This document shows, one piece after another, positions 8,751 to 17,145 of a stretch of 36,969 nucleotides of DNA (the stretch's first letter is position 1; each line of letters opens with the position of its first letter). The stretch comes from Frankia sp. AgB1.9 (GTDB lineage: Bacteria; Actinomycetota; Actinomycetes; Frankiales; Frankiaceae), in assembly GCF_016786355.1 (NCBI RefSeq), contig NZ_JADWYX010000094.1, forward strand, positions 1 through 36,969. Direction: 5' to 3'. The notes beneath the pieces were generated by a model. The model saw nothing but the letters and a program-made list of their open reading frames with translations, made no database searches and was not told the DNA's origin. The position numbers and the translations under genes are program-made.

Positions 8751-10766
8751 TCAGGCGGGCACTTCGGAAACACGCCCACGCACCTGCGCTTCGCGGCGCC
8801 GGTCCCACACCCGGATCGTGTGGTCGTGGCTGACGCTGACGATCTCGGTGCCGTCCGGGGTGATCGCGATCCCGACGACCCCGCTGGTATGGCCGGTGAG
8901 GCAGGCCAACTGCCGGCCGCTGGCTCTGTCCCAGACTCGGATCGTTCCGTCGCCGGGTTCCAGCGCACGGACCATCCCGCCCCCGGCGCCCCCGCAACTG
9001 ACGATCTCTGATCCGTCCGGGCTCACCAGGACCGCCCGCACGTCGCCGTCGTGGCCGGTGAGACGGGCCTGTTCGCGGCCGCGTGCCAGGTCCCACAGCC
9101 GCAACGTCCCGTCGCCCCCGCTGCTGACCACCTGTCGACCGTCCGGAGTGACAGCGACCGCCGACGCCCAGTCCTTGTGTCTGCCAAGCCGACGTTGCCG
9201 GCCGCCGGCCAGGTCCGCCGTCCACACGGTGCCGTCCAGATCACCGCAGACGATCCCCCGGCCGTCCGGGATCACCGCGACCGCCGCGACCTCCCTCGAG
9301 GAACCCGGGAATCGCCAGAACCACCACCGGCGGGTGTAGCGGGCCTGCTCCTGGCCGGTCTCGCGGTCCCAGACCCGGAGGCCATCGCTGCCGCCGCTGA
9401 CGATCCTCCGGCCATCCGGGGTGACGGCCACTGCCCAGACCGCGCCGTCATGGCCGGTCAGTCGCCGCACCTCCCGCCTGCCGGCAAGATCCCACACCCG
9501 TACCGTCCCTGCGCGATCTGCGCTGACAATCCACCGGCCGTCCGGCGTCACGGTCACCGCTGACACCTTGTTGGGGCTGGCGGCCGGCACCGCACCCGGC
9601 ACCTCTTCAGGACGCAGGGATGCCTTCTCGCCGCCGGTCTCCCGGTCCCAGACGCGGAGCATGCCGTCGCCGCTTCCGGTCACGACCAGCCCGCCGTCCG
9701 GGGTCAGCGCGACCGCGGACACCGCATCGGTGTGACCAGCCAGCCGGGCGCGCTCCGCGCCGCTCGCCAGGTCCCACACCCGCACGTTCCCGTCCGCGCC
9801 CCCACTGACGAACTGACGGCCGTCCGGGGTGACCGCCATCGCCTCGACCCCGTAGGCGTGGCCCGCCACGCGGACCAGCTCCCGGCCGCCCGCCAGATCC
9901 CACACCCGGATCGTTCCTTCGACGTCGCCGCTGACAGCGTGCCCACCGTCCGGCGTCACCACCAGCGCGGTAACCCCGTCAAGATTCACGCCGTCGAGAT
10001 CGTCGCCCTCGCGCGAGCGCCGCATCGGTCCGCTCCCAGCAGGGCGTAACCGAGCCCGCTCCTGACCGCTGGCGAGATCCCAGACCCCCACCGTCCCGTC
10101 GAGGCAGCCGCCGACGATCCGTCCGCCGTCCGGCGTTATCGCCATCTCGACGACCGCCCGGAAGATGTCGGTGCCGGCGTCGATGCGAGTGACCGCCCGG
10201 CCGGAAGCGAGCTCGTGCACCTGCAACGACCGGGTGCGATCGCCGCCGTCCCACCGGATGGTGGCCACCTGCCTCCCGTCGGGAGTGACCGCCAGTCTCG
10301 TCACCCCCGTGAGGGCGAGATTCGCGAGCCGCTGCCCGCTCGCCAGGTCCCAGACAGAGACCGGCCCGTACCCGCCGGCACTGATCACGCGGCGGCCGTC
10401 GGGCGAGATCGCCAGGGCCGTCACCTCGTCGAAGAGGCCCTCCGAGTCGTCCGTGGGCTCCTCCAGCCAGGAGACGAAGCTCGCCACCTGCGCACCTGTG
10501 TCCAGGTCCCAGACCCTCACCGTCCCGCCGCCGCCGCTGACGACCCGACGCCCGTCCGGCGTCACCGCCAGTGCGATCACACTGCCGTCGGGACCGCCAA
10601 GGCGGGCCCGCTCCCGCCCGCTCTCCCGGTCCCAGACCCGCACCGTGGAGTCGTCTCCGCCACCGCTGATGATCAATCGGCCGTCGGCTGACACCACCAC
10701 CGCGGACACCCGGCCGGCGTGCCCCCAGAACGGCTCCAGCCCAGCATTACGCAGCAAACCGGTCAC
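8751..10766 (-). CDS. WD40 repeat protein, about 14 repeats
   Basis: 671 residues made almost wholly of WD40 units of the form VTPDGRxxVSGG...VRVWDLASGxERARLxGH. I count about fourteen VRVWD-type strands (three degenerate: LQVHELASG, VWTADLAGG and the short last one), which would build two seven-bladed beta-propellers. Such proteins are scaffolds; in actinomycetes the propeller is usually the C-terminal part of a kinase, TIR or STAND ATPase. Here it stands alone: the GTG start is followed by about 15 residues before the first repeat, and a stop codon lies nine codons upstream in frame. It may therefore be a beheaded remnant of a larger protein. The repeats are very alike in DNA, which favours unequal exchange. 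Confidence 0.9.
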   Translation of the reverse strand: MTGLLRNAGLEPFWGHAGRVSAVVVSADGRLIISGGGDDSTVRVWDRESGRERARLGGPDGSVIALAVTPDGRRVVSGGGGTVRVWDLDTGAQVASFVSWLEEPTDDSEGLFDEVTALAISPDGRRVISAGGYGPVSVWDLASGQRLANLALTGVTRLAVTPDGRQVATIRWDGGDRTRSLQVHELASGRAVTRIDAGTDIFRAVVEMAITPDGGRIVGGCLDGTVGVWDLASGQERARLRPAGSGPMRRSREGDDLDGVNLDGVTALVVTPDGGHAVSGDVEGTIRVWDLAGGRELVRVAGHAYGVEAMAVTPDGRQFVSGGADGNVRVWDLASGAERARLAGHTDAVSAVALTPDGGLVVTGSGDGMLRVWDRETGGEKASLRPEEVPGAVPAASPNKVSAVTVTPDGRWIVSADRAGTVRVWDLAGRREVRRLTGHDGAVWAVAVTPDGRRIVSGGSDGLRVWDRETGQEQARYTRRWWFWRFPGSSREVAAVAVIPDGRGIVCGDLDGTVWTADLAGGRQRRLGRHKDWASAVAVTPDGRQVVSSGGDGTLRLWDLARGREQARLTGHDGDVRAVLVSPDGSEIVSCGGAGGGMVRALEPGDGTIRVWDRASGRQLACLTGHTSGVVGIAITPDGTEIVSVSHDHTIRVWDRRREAQVRGRVSEVPA

Positions 10767-10878
10767 CGTGGCAGTCTGCCTGACGTTCCGCCGTCACGGA
10801 GCCCTCACCAGAGCGTCGCTGACCATCGTCGGACGTCGCTGGAATGGCGGGCTGTAGCACCCGTCCGTGTCGCCCGAC

Positions 10879-10947
10879 CCGGTCGGAAGCGATTGCGAAG
10901 CTGCCGATGATGGTCACGCCGTCCTGCTCGTAGACCGGGATCAGTGT
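10879..10947 (-). pseudogene. short fragment resembling a deazaflavin (F420)-dependent nitroreductase
   Basis: The reverse strand encodes LIPVYEQDGVTIIGSF followed by unrelated sequence. The stretch resembles the strand pair after the 'TG-x-R' turn of DUF385/DDN-type F420-dependent reductases. Nothing convincing lies on either side, so if real it is a relic of under 25 codons. The match is by eye only and could be chance. Confidence 0.25.
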
Positions 10948-11002
10948 TGGCTGACGTGCCCCGGGGCCCCGCCTCGCTTCGCTCGGGGATTGGTCAGCCA
11001 AC
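10946..11002 (-). terminator. candidate hairpin downstream of the NmrA-like gene
   Basis: GTTGGCTGAC (10946-10955) and GTCAGCCAAC (10993-11002) are perfect 10-bp inverted repeats. The 37-base loop is GC-rich and can itself pair (CCCCG with CGGGG). It starts 32 bases past the stop of the leftward NmrA-like gene. No T tract follows, as is common in actinomycetes, so terminator function is inferred. Confidence 0.4.
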
Positions 11003-11034
11003 CTCTCACGGGTGGGATGGACGTGATGGACCGA

Positions 11035-11646
11035 TTACGAGGTGATGGCGACGGCTTGGCCGACCAGGTCGTCTCGGGCTAGCTGGGCGAGCATGAAGTC
11101 CGCGACGTCGGCGTATGAGATCTTGGACCTGATCGTGAGGCGCAGGTCGCTGCCTGCGCGGTAGTGGCCGGTGTGCGGACCGTCCGTGAGAATGGCCGGT
11201 CGCACGATGGTCCAGTCGGTCTCGCTGGCTTTGATGCGTGCTTCCATGCCCTCCTTGTCCTGCATGAGGGATCTGATCGCGATGCGGGCGAGCGTGACGT
11301 AGAGGTTGCGGTGGCGGCTGTCGGCCACTCCGTACCCGCTGACCGCGATCAGCCGATGCACGCCGTGGGCCTTCATCGCCGGCAGGATGGTGCGCATCCC
11401 ATCCGTGCAGACTGTGGTGCGCCATCGGCGCTGGCCCAGCGCGCTGAGCACGGCGTCGCTGCCGGCGACGACCTGCTTCACAGCCTCGGTGTCGCGCACG
11501 TCGCCGGTCTGCGGGTGGAGGCGCTCATGGACGGTGAGGCGGTTGGGGTCGCGGGCGAGCGCGGTGACGGTGTGGCCCTGCTGGAGTGCCTGTTCGAGCA
11601 GGTGGCGGCCGGTGTGACCGGTGCCGCCGAAGACTGCCAGGCGCAT
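11035..11646 (-). CDS. NAD(P)-binding NmrA/SDR-like protein
   Basis: 203 residues with an N-terminal dinucleotide-binding turn GGTGHTGRHLL (residues 8-18), then VTALARDPNRL for adenine-ribose contact. LIAVSGYGVAD and WTIVRPAILTDGP are typical of NAD(P)H-binding (BVR-B/NmrA-like atypical SDR) proteins. No classical YxxxK catalytic pair is obvious, so it may be a redox sensor or a flavin/quinone reductase. The ATG is preceded by GGGAG six bases upstream. It is divergent from a MarR regulator across 108 bp containing several TTG-CAA dyads and is the probable target of that regulator. Confidence 0.85.
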   Translation of the reverse strand: MRLAVFGGTGHTGRHLLEQALQQGHTVTALARDPNRLTVHERLHPQTGDVRDTEAVKQVVAGSDAVLSALGQRRWRTTVCTDGMRTILPAMKAHGVHRLIAVSGYGVADSRHRNLYVTLARIAIRSLMQDKEGMEARIKASETDWTIVRPAILTDGPHTGHYRAGSDLRLTIRSKISYADVADFMLAQLARDDLVGQAVAITS

Positions 11647-11677
11647 GCCGCGCTCCCTGCTGCCAAGAGTGAACAGT

Positions 11678-11739
11678 TGGAGACTTCAAGCATCTACCCT
11701 GCCCTCGATGCTTTGATTCGTCAAGTATTGGAGTCTCCA
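11678..11739. promoter_or_regulatory. candidate MarR operators between divergent genes
   Basis: This AT-richer island lies between the NmrA-like and MarR genes. It holds three dyads: TTGGAGACTTCAA (11677-11689, one mismatch), TTGATTCGTCAA (11713-11724, perfect 4-bp arms) and TGGAGTCTCCA (11729-11739, perfect). The first and third also form an inverted repeat of one another. TTG...CAA dyads of this size are usual for MarR dimers. Binding is inferred. Confidence 0.5.
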
Positions 11740-11754
11740 TGTAGTCTTAGAGGG

Positions 11755-12279
11755 GTGGGCGACGCCGATGAAGTCAGCGACGAGTCACTGATCCACGCGG
11801 TCGTCCGGCAGGTCGTCACCCTCGCGGCCGCGACCAGCGCGCTTGCCGGCGACCTGTTGAAGGAACTCGACCTCACCGAACCACTCGCGAACGCCCTGTG
11901 GCGGCTTGACCCCGAAGCGGCCGCGCCCTCGATGCGCGCCCTGGCGGCCGCGCTGAACTGTGATCCCTCCACGGTCACGTTCCTCACCGACCGGCTGGAA
12001 CAGCGGGGCCTCATCCAACGGCGCCCAGCACCGACGGATCGGCGACAGAAGGTCATCAGTCTGACACCCCGCGGTGTCGAGTTCCGCACGCGGATCGTGC
12101 AGACCCTGACAGCGAGCTCCCCGCTCGCCCAGCTCTCCCGGCATGATCGTCAGCAGCTCTACACACTGCTCATGAAGGCCGGCGCCGACCCGAGCCAGTT
12201 CACCTGCCAGCCGACCGCGCCACCCGGCACCCCCAGGCAGAGCGCGGAGCCGAACGGACAAGGCGGCTCGACGAGCTAA
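11755..12279 (+). CDS. MarR family transcriptional regulator
   Basis: 174 residues. The winged helix-turn-helix runs from SMRALAAALNCDPSTVTFLT to the wing RRPAPTDRRQKVISLTPRG, flanked by the helical dimerisation segments at both ends. The GTG at 11755 is the first plausible start after the operator island; in-frame sequence further upstream lies over the NmrA-like gene and is not counted. A low-complexity tail of about 30 residues (TAPPGTPRQS...) follows the last helix. It is divergent from the NmrA-like gene and probably represses both promoters until a small phenolic or oxidant ligand binds; the ligand is unknown. The truncated Rieske copy starts about 105 bp downstream. Confidence 0.85.
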   Translation: MGDADEVSDESLIHAVVRQVVTLAAATSALAGDLLKELDLTEPLANALWRLDPEAAAPSMRALAAALNCDPSTVTFLTDRLEQRGLIQRRPAPTDRRQKVISLTPRGVEFRTRIVQTLTASSPLAQLSRHDRQQLYTLLMKAGADPSQFTCQPTAPPGTPRQSAEPNGQGGSTS

Positions 12280-12384
12280 CACCCGCTCACGGCGCCAGTG
12301 GCGAAGCCACCACGCGGCCTGCTGTGAGCTGGGAGCAACCGCGGGGCCAGACACTGATGGGTCATGCACCCTTGTTGATGTTTG

Positions 12385-12900
12385 TTCTGGGACATCGGGC
12401 ACTTTTCGGTCCTGCATACGGACACGTTCGGCAATGGCGACGTGCTGGCGGTCGAGCCGTACGGAGTCCGCCGCACCGAGTGGACCGTCGAGGCCGACTA
12501 CCGCTATCCCAGCGTCAACCCGGTCGCCGGACCGGGCCCGGACGGCCGGCGCCCGGTTGGAGAGACGTATTTCCAGTACCGGATCGAGCTGCCGTTCGCC
12601 GTCTGGCTCGGCGGCGCCAACGGCCCCGGCTCAGTGCTGTTCTCGGTGAGCGCCCCGACGTCAGCGACCACGCTGCGGCTCTACTGGATGAGCGCCTTCG
12701 ACCCGGCCGTCCACGGCGACGGACCCGTCGACAGCGTCGGCCTACAGGCCGTCGAAGACCTCATCTGGGCACCCGACAAAGCAATCGTCGAGTCGCAACG
12801 CCCGGCCCGAGTGTTCGCCGCCACCGAGGTCCACCGCGCCTTCGATGGTCTTGGTGTCGCCTACCGCCAGGCCCTGCGCGACCGCGGCTTCGCCGGCTGA
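12385..12900 (+). pseudogene. truncated Rieske oxygenase alpha subunit, copy 2 (3' 516 bp)
   Basis: Open to the normal stop and collinear without any indel with codons 180-350 of the intact gene (8086-8601). It lacks the whole Rieske cluster domain but keeps the mononuclear iron site DIGHFSVLH and IVESQRP. I count 20 differences in 171 residues. The first ~45 bases (from GACATCGGG) are almost identical to the intact copy, and divergence rises abruptly afterwards. Similarity stops sharply on the 5' side at TTCTG and on the 3' side just past the stop. Without the electron-accepting domain it cannot be a working oxygenase. A TTG at 12382 could start it, but no ribosome-binding site is seen. Confidence 0.85.
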
Positions 12901-12997
12901 CCATCGTCGCTGACTAACACGTGTGGCGCCGGATTGTCCCTTCGTCTCGCGAAGCCTGCCGGGAACTCGGCGCGACCGCCGCCGCCAGCCTGACGTA

Positions 12998-13954
12998 CTA
13001 GGAACGGAAGGTCTTGCGGTAGGCGTTGGGGGAGACGGCGACAGCGCCGCGGAGATGCTGGCGGAGCGAGGCAGCTGTGCCGAACCCTGAGCGCTCGGCG
13101 ATGCGGTCTATCGGTAGCTCGCTGTGCTCCAGCAAATGCCGGGCGAGGTCGATCCGTTGTTGGGTGAGCCACTTCCCGGGGCTCTCGCCGACCTCAGCCC
13201 GAAACCGCCGGGTGAAGGTTCGGCGACTCATCCCGGCGTGAGCGGCCAGATCCGCCAGCTGGACGGGGTGGTCCAGTCGTTCGAGGGCCCACAGACGGGT
13301 GGGCGCGGTGCCGGTGTCCGTGACCTCGGGGACTGGACGCTCAATGAACTGGGCTTGGCCGCCGTCCCGCCACGGGGGAACGACACAGCAACGGGCCACC
13401 TGGTTGGCGATGCCGCTGCCGTGGTCGCGGCGGATCAGATGCAGGCAGAGATCCACACCTGCGGCCGCGCCCGCTGAGGTCAGGACTCGTCCCGCGTCGA
13501 CGAAAAGGACGTCGGGGTTGACTTTGACGGCGGGGAACGACCGCTGGAAGTCCTCGGCGTGCCGCCAGTGGGTGGTCGCGGGCAGACCCTCCAGCAGGCC
13601 CGCGGCGGCTAACACGTAGGAGGCCAGGCAGATCGAGACCATCCGAGCCTCGGGACGGACCCGTGCGAGCGCCTCCGTCAGCGTGGGCGGCAGCGCGTCC
13701 GGGTGGGTGATCTTGACCATCGCCTCGGACGGGGGGATGACGACGGTGTCGGCGGTGGCCAGCACCGTCGCGTCATGGGCGACCGTGACAGCGTAGTCGG
13801 CGGCGGTAACCACCGGGTCACCGTCCGGTGTGCAGGTGATCACCTCGTACAGCGGTCGTTCGTCGGCAGAGCGTGCGGTGCCGAAGATCCGGGAGGCGAG
13901 GCTGAGCTCGAAGGGGATCACGCCGTCCACTGCGAGTACGACGACACGATGCAT
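12998..13954 (-). CDS. GlxA-type AraC family regulator with DJ-1/PfpI domain
   Basis: 318 residues. Residues 1-190 form the DJ-1/PfpI (GATase1-like) domain: VVVLAVDGVIPFELSLASRI, then VSICLASYVLAAAGLLEG with C109 at the nucleophile elbow. The C-terminal ~95 residues hold two AraC helix-turn-helix motifs (LAAHAGMSRRTFTRRFRAEV and IAERSGFGTAASLRQHLRGA). The ATG at 13954 has AAGGA seven bases upstream and gives the standard family N-terminus. It is divergent from the quinone-oxidoreductase-like gene across 71 bp, which is its likely target. The 3' end lies about 100 bp from Rieske copy 2. Confidence 0.9.
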   Translation of the reverse strand: MHRVVVLAVDGVIPFELSLASRIFGTARSADERPLYEVITCTPDGDPVVTAADYAVTVAHDATVLATADTVVIPPSEAMVKITHPDALPPTLTEALARVRPEARMVSICLASYVLAAAGLLEGLPATTHWRHAEDFQRSFPAVKVNPDVLFVDAGRVLTSAGAAAGVDLCLHLIRRDHGSGIANQVARCCVVPPWRDGGQAQFIERPVPEVTDTGTAPTRLWALERLDHPVQLADLAAHAGMSRRTFTRRFRAEVGESPGKWLTQQRIDLARHLLEHSELPIDRIAERSGFGTAASLRQHLRGAVAVSPNAYRKTFRS

Positions 13955-14025
13955 GGCCCGATCCTTGCACACCATGACCTTCGGGCCACTTTCTGAGCCG
14001 CCGGCTGCGGCAACAGACTGGGCGC

Positions 14026-14976
14026 ATGACGACTCCTACAACGATGCGTGCGATCAGCCAGGACGAACTGGGCGCCCCCGACGTCCTGCGTGAGGTCGAG
14101 ATCGACCGTCCCGCCCCCGGGCCGTCCGAGGTTCTGGTGCGGGTCCATGCGGCGGGCTTGAACCCGACCGACTGGAAGCATCGGCAGACACCCGGATTTC
14201 TCGGGCGGCTTCCGCTGGTCCTGGGATGGGACGTGTCCGGCGTGGTCGAGGCGCTCGGCGTCGGCGTGACAATCCACGAGGTGGGCGACGAGCTCTTCGG
14301 CATGCTGCCGTACCCGCATGGCCACGGTGCCTGCGCCGAGTACGTCACGTCCCCCGCACGTGCTCTCGTCCGTAAGCCCACTGAGCTCGACCACGTCGAG
14401 GCCGCAGCGGTTCCGCTGGCCGCCCTGACGGCTCATCAGGCCCTGGTGGAGGTAGCCAGCGTCCAGCCTGGCCAGCGCGTGCTGATACATGCCGCAGCCG
14501 GCGGTGTCGGCCACTTCGCCGTACAGATCGCCAAGTGGCTGGGTGCTCACGTGATCGGCACGGCCAGCGCGCCCAAGCACGACCTGCTCCGCACGCTCGG
14601 CGCCGACGAACTGATCGACTACCGCGATGTGGATTTCGAGGAAGCGGCCGGCAAGGTCGACGCGGTCGTTGACGCCGTCGGCGGCGAGTACACGGCTCGC
14701 TCCCTCCGGACGCTGGTACCGGGCGGAATCCTCGTCTCCCTCGCGCTCTCCGACACGCGGCCTATGCCTGAGGAGGCGGCGCAACTCGGCGTTCGCCACC
14801 GGCTGATGCTGGTCGAGGCCGACCAGACGGGGATGCTCGCGGTGGCCGATCTGGTGAGGAGCGGCGCACTGCGCCCGGTCGTCGAGGCCACCTTCCCCTT
14901 GGAGCAGGCCGCCAAGGCACACAGGCTGGGCGACACCGGCCGGGTAACGGGCAAGGTCGTACTCACCGTCCGGTGA
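14026..14976 (+). CDS. NADP-dependent zinc-free alcohol dehydrogenase / quinone oxidoreductase (MDR)
   Basis: 316 residues of the medium-chain dehydrogenase/reductase superfamily. The GroES-like N-terminal half includes VRVHAAGLNPTDWKHRQTPG and LGWDVSGVVEALG. The Rossmann half begins with the nucleotide-binding AAGGVGHFAVQIAK (residues 157-170) and ends VTGKVVLTVR. No cysteine-rich structural zinc loop is present, as expected for quinone oxidoreductase-like members. It should reduce a quinone or enone with NADPH in the cytosol. Divergence from the GlxA-type gene suggests induction by its own substrate through that regulator. Confidence 0.9.
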   Translation: MTTPTTMRAISQDELGAPDVLREVEIDRPAPGPSEVLVRVHAAGLNPTDWKHRQTPGFLGRLPLVLGWDVSGVVEALGVGVTIHEVGDELFGMLPYPHGHGACAEYVTSPARALVRKPTELDHVEAAAVPLAALTAHQALVEVASVQPGQRVLIHAAAGGVGHFAVQIAKWLGAHVIGTASAPKHDLLRTLGADELIDYRDVDFEEAAGKVDAVVDAVGGEYTARSLRTLVPGGILVSLALSDTRPMPEEAAQLGVRHRLMLVEADQTGMLAVADLVRSGALRPVVEATFPLEQAAKAHRLGDTGRVTGKVVLTVR

Positions 14977-15049
14977 CCGGCCTCCGTCACGTTACGTAGC
15001 CGCCTGGCCCGTCCGACGTCGGGCAAACGTCTTCGACCAGAGCTGACGC

Positions 15050-15433
15050 AACCCCGTCGCCGAGCCGGGCCCGGACGGCCTCCGGCCCGTCGGCGAGACC
15101 TGCTTCCAGTACCGGATCGAGTTGCCGTTCGCGGTCTGGCTGGGTGGCGCGAACGGCCCCGGCTCGGTGATGTTCTCGGTGAGCGCCCCGACCTCGGCGA
15201 CCACCCTGCGGCTCTACTGGATGAGCGCGTTCGACCCGGCGGTCCACGGCGACGGCCCGGTCGACGGTGTCGGCCTGCAGGCCGTCGAGGACCAGATCTG
15301 GGCACCCGACCAGAAGATCGTCGAGTCGCAGCGCCCCGCGCGGGTATTCGCCGCGACCGAGGTACACCGTGCCTTCGACGCACTCGGCGTCGCCTACCGC
15401 AGGGCGCTGCGCGACCTCGGCTTCGCCGGCTGA
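15050..15433 (+). pseudogene. truncated Rieske oxygenase alpha subunit, copy 3 (3' 384 bp)
   Basis: Collinear without indel with codons 224-350 of the intact gene (8218-8601), ending at the same stop; 13 differences in 127 residues. It lacks the Rieske cluster and the H-x4-H iron ligands, so it is certainly non-functional. It is a mosaic. 15108-15160 and the last ~110 bases are nearly identical to the intact copy. The middle (about 15160-15315) is closer to copy 2. The 5' breakpoint falls at the AACCC codon pair, immediately after unrelated sequence downstream of the MDR gene. Confidence 0.85.
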
Positions 15434-15472
15434 CCGCCAGCGAGGTCAGGTCCTCGGGCTTTGGCAGGGCCT

Positions 15473-17065
15473 TCAGATGCGCACGATGGTGATGGTTCGC
15501 CCGCTGGGACTCGTTGTGGTTTGGGAGCCAACCTCGGTGGCGACACGTTTGCGTTCGGCGGGGCGCTGGTCGAAGATCACGAGGTGGCCGTCGGGGAGGC
15601 CGAGGCGTAGCAGGTAGCCGTCCAGCTGATTGATACCGGCAAATGTTGGGTCGGGGTCGCCGGGGCGGTGGGTCTTGACCTCGAGGGCTTGGCGCTGGAC
15701 GGCGGGTGTGCCCTCGGGTCCGCTGTGGTTCCAGCGGATGAGCAGGTCGAGGGCGCCGCGGCCGACGCCGTACTCCCGGTCGACGAAACCGCCGCCATTG
15801 ATCGCGCGGTCAAGGTAGCCGAGCAGGGTGACGTGCGGGGTCACCTCCCGGTAAGGCACGTCGGCCTGGAGAAGGTCCTCGCTGTTGTGCCAGAACCCGG
15901 TGAAAGCCGCGAGCAGCCCGTCCAGGTCGAGGCGCCCGTCGGGCAGCACGAACGATCGCGATCGAGGCGCTCCGACGACGCCTTCGAAGAGGCCGTCAGC
16001 CAGAACTCGGGTGATCACGTTACGGTAGATGGGGTTGGCGATCTCCACCGTCGAGGCGGTCCGCCGGACCAACCCGAGGTCCACGGTGTAGGCGAGGTCG
16101 TCGGCGAACGGGTCGAAGCGGACCTCCGTGCCGGCGAGGATGGGTTCGATGATCCGCCGTACGCGAGGGTCTCGGAGCTTGTCGAGCAGAGAGTCCACAT
16201 GGGTCGCCCGCGCCACGATGATCCGCTCGGCCGCCTCGTCGACGTCGTCGTTAGTGATCGACCTCGCCGCGGGGACCCGCATGCGGTTGACGATCTCGTA
16301 GGCGAGCGCGTTGACCAGCCACGGCTGGCCCATCGTCAGCGCATAGGCATATTCCACGGCCTGAGGAGTGAACCGTTGGCCGGTCTCCGTCGTGTGCTGG
16401 CCGTAGAGCTCGCGAACCTCGTCGAGGGTGAAGTCACTCAGCCGCAGCGACGCCACCGCGATGTTGAACGGACTCGGAGACGTCAGAGTGGTGGGGTCGC
16501 CACCAGAAGCCACTTTATAGTCACGGACGTCGCGTAGCCCACAGAGCGCCACTGACGCTGGAAAACCGGCGGGGCGGTCGGCGAAACCGTCGCGCAGTTG
16601 ACGAAGCACACTGAGCAAGGTGCGCCCGCCCAGAGAGTCGATCTCATCGAGAAAGAGGACCAGCGGGCGCGGACAGGTCTCCGCCCAGACGGCGAACGCG
16701 TCCGAGAGCAGGCCTTCGTCCCAGCTGTTCGGCCAGGGCGGTGGACGCAGGTCGGCCGGCAGGTTGGTTCGTGCCGTTCGACCGGCGCCTGTCAGGATCG
16801 CTCGAGTGGCCGCGCCGATATCGTCCGGCCAAGGCTGGCCAGCCTCCATCGACAGCACCACCGCCGCGTAGCGGCCACCCGCGGTCAGCTCGGCCGCCAG
16901 CGCACGCAGCGCCGTCGTCTTGCCCGTCTGGCGGGGAGCGTGCAAGACGAAATACTTGCTGTGCTCAACGAGATCAGGGACTTCGGGTAGCCGCGCCGAG
17001 GCCGGGATCATGTAGTGATCGCTCAGCACACACGGCCCCGTCGTGTTGAACGAGCGGACCACCAC
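15473..17065 (-). CDS. AAA-like ATPase with C-terminal PD-(D/E)xK nuclease-like domain
   Basis: 530 residues. The N-terminus RSFNTTGPCVLSDHYMIP and the Walker A APRQTGKT (43-50) are typical of the widespread AAA_35-like family that begins 'FNTAGP...DHY'. Walker B is VLFLDEIDS (D140, E141). The C-terminal ~100 residues carry a restriction-endonuclease-like core: D440 in GALDLLIRW, E462-x-K464 in LEVKTHR, and Q480 in GINQLDGYL, then HLVIFDQRP. The function of this family is not settled; the fold suggests ATP-gated nucleic acid cleavage or binding, possibly in defence or mobile elements. The start is GTG (17065, or 17062). Its 3' end lies 39 bp from Rieske copy 3, and a decapitated second copy begins at 26328. 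Confidence 0.85.
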   Translation of the reverse strand: MVVRSFNTTGPCVLSDHYMIPASARLPEVPDLVEHSKYFVLHAPRQTGKTTALRALAAELTAGGRYAAVVLSMEAGQPWPDDIGAATRAILTGAGRTARTNLPADLRPPPWPNSWDEGLLSDAFAVWAETCPRPLVLFLDEIDSLGGRTLLSVLRQLRDGFADRPAGFPASVALCGLRDVRDYKVASGGDPTTLTSPSPFNIAVASLRLSDFTLDEVRELYGQHTTETGQRFTPQAVEYAYALTMGQPWLVNALAYEIVNRMRVPAARSITNDDVDEAAERIIVARATHVDSLLDKLRDPRVRRIIEPILAGTEVRFDPFADDLAYTVDLGLVRRTASTVEIANPIYRNVITRVLADGLFEGVVGAPRSRSFVLPDGRLDLDGLLAAFTGFWHNSEDLLQADVPYREVTPHVTLLGYLDRAINGGGFVDREYGVGRGALDLLIRWNHSGPEGTPAVQRQALEVKTHRPGDPDPTFAGINQLDGYLLRLGLPDGHLVIFDQRPAERKRVATEVGSQTTTSPSGRTITIVRI

Positions 17066-17145
17066 CCACCGCCTTCCGGACGCGCACCACTGATCGCAAC
17101 TCTACGGAACCCGTGGTGGACGAACCGTTGTCGTCACAGGGCCTG
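17013..17145. repeat. duplicated AAA-gene start and upstream region, copy 1
   Basis: About 130 bp covering the first codons of the AAA-nuclease gene and its upstream non-coding DNA, similar to 26277-26415. Shared blocks include CACGGCCCCG, GTGTTGAAC, CAACTCTACG and GAACCGT in the same order. The upstream part reaches the 3' end of the TetR gene, so the repeat spans the promoter of the AAA gene. Confidence 0.7.

Noticed and set aside
6589..9225. An 878-codon open frame on the - strand crossing three genes
   Set aside because: It overlaps the sigma factor in another frame, the Rieske gene antisense and the WD40 gene out of frame, with no coherent protein features.
8751..10766. Regular DNA repeats considered as a CRISPR or satellite array
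   Set aside because: The period is set by WD40 protein repeats, with coding-type third-position variation; no short direct repeats with unique spacers exist.
11164..11754. N-terminal extension of the MarR frame
   Set aside because: The open frame continues upstream only because it lies opposite the NmrA-like gene and through the operator island; MarR homology begins after 11755.
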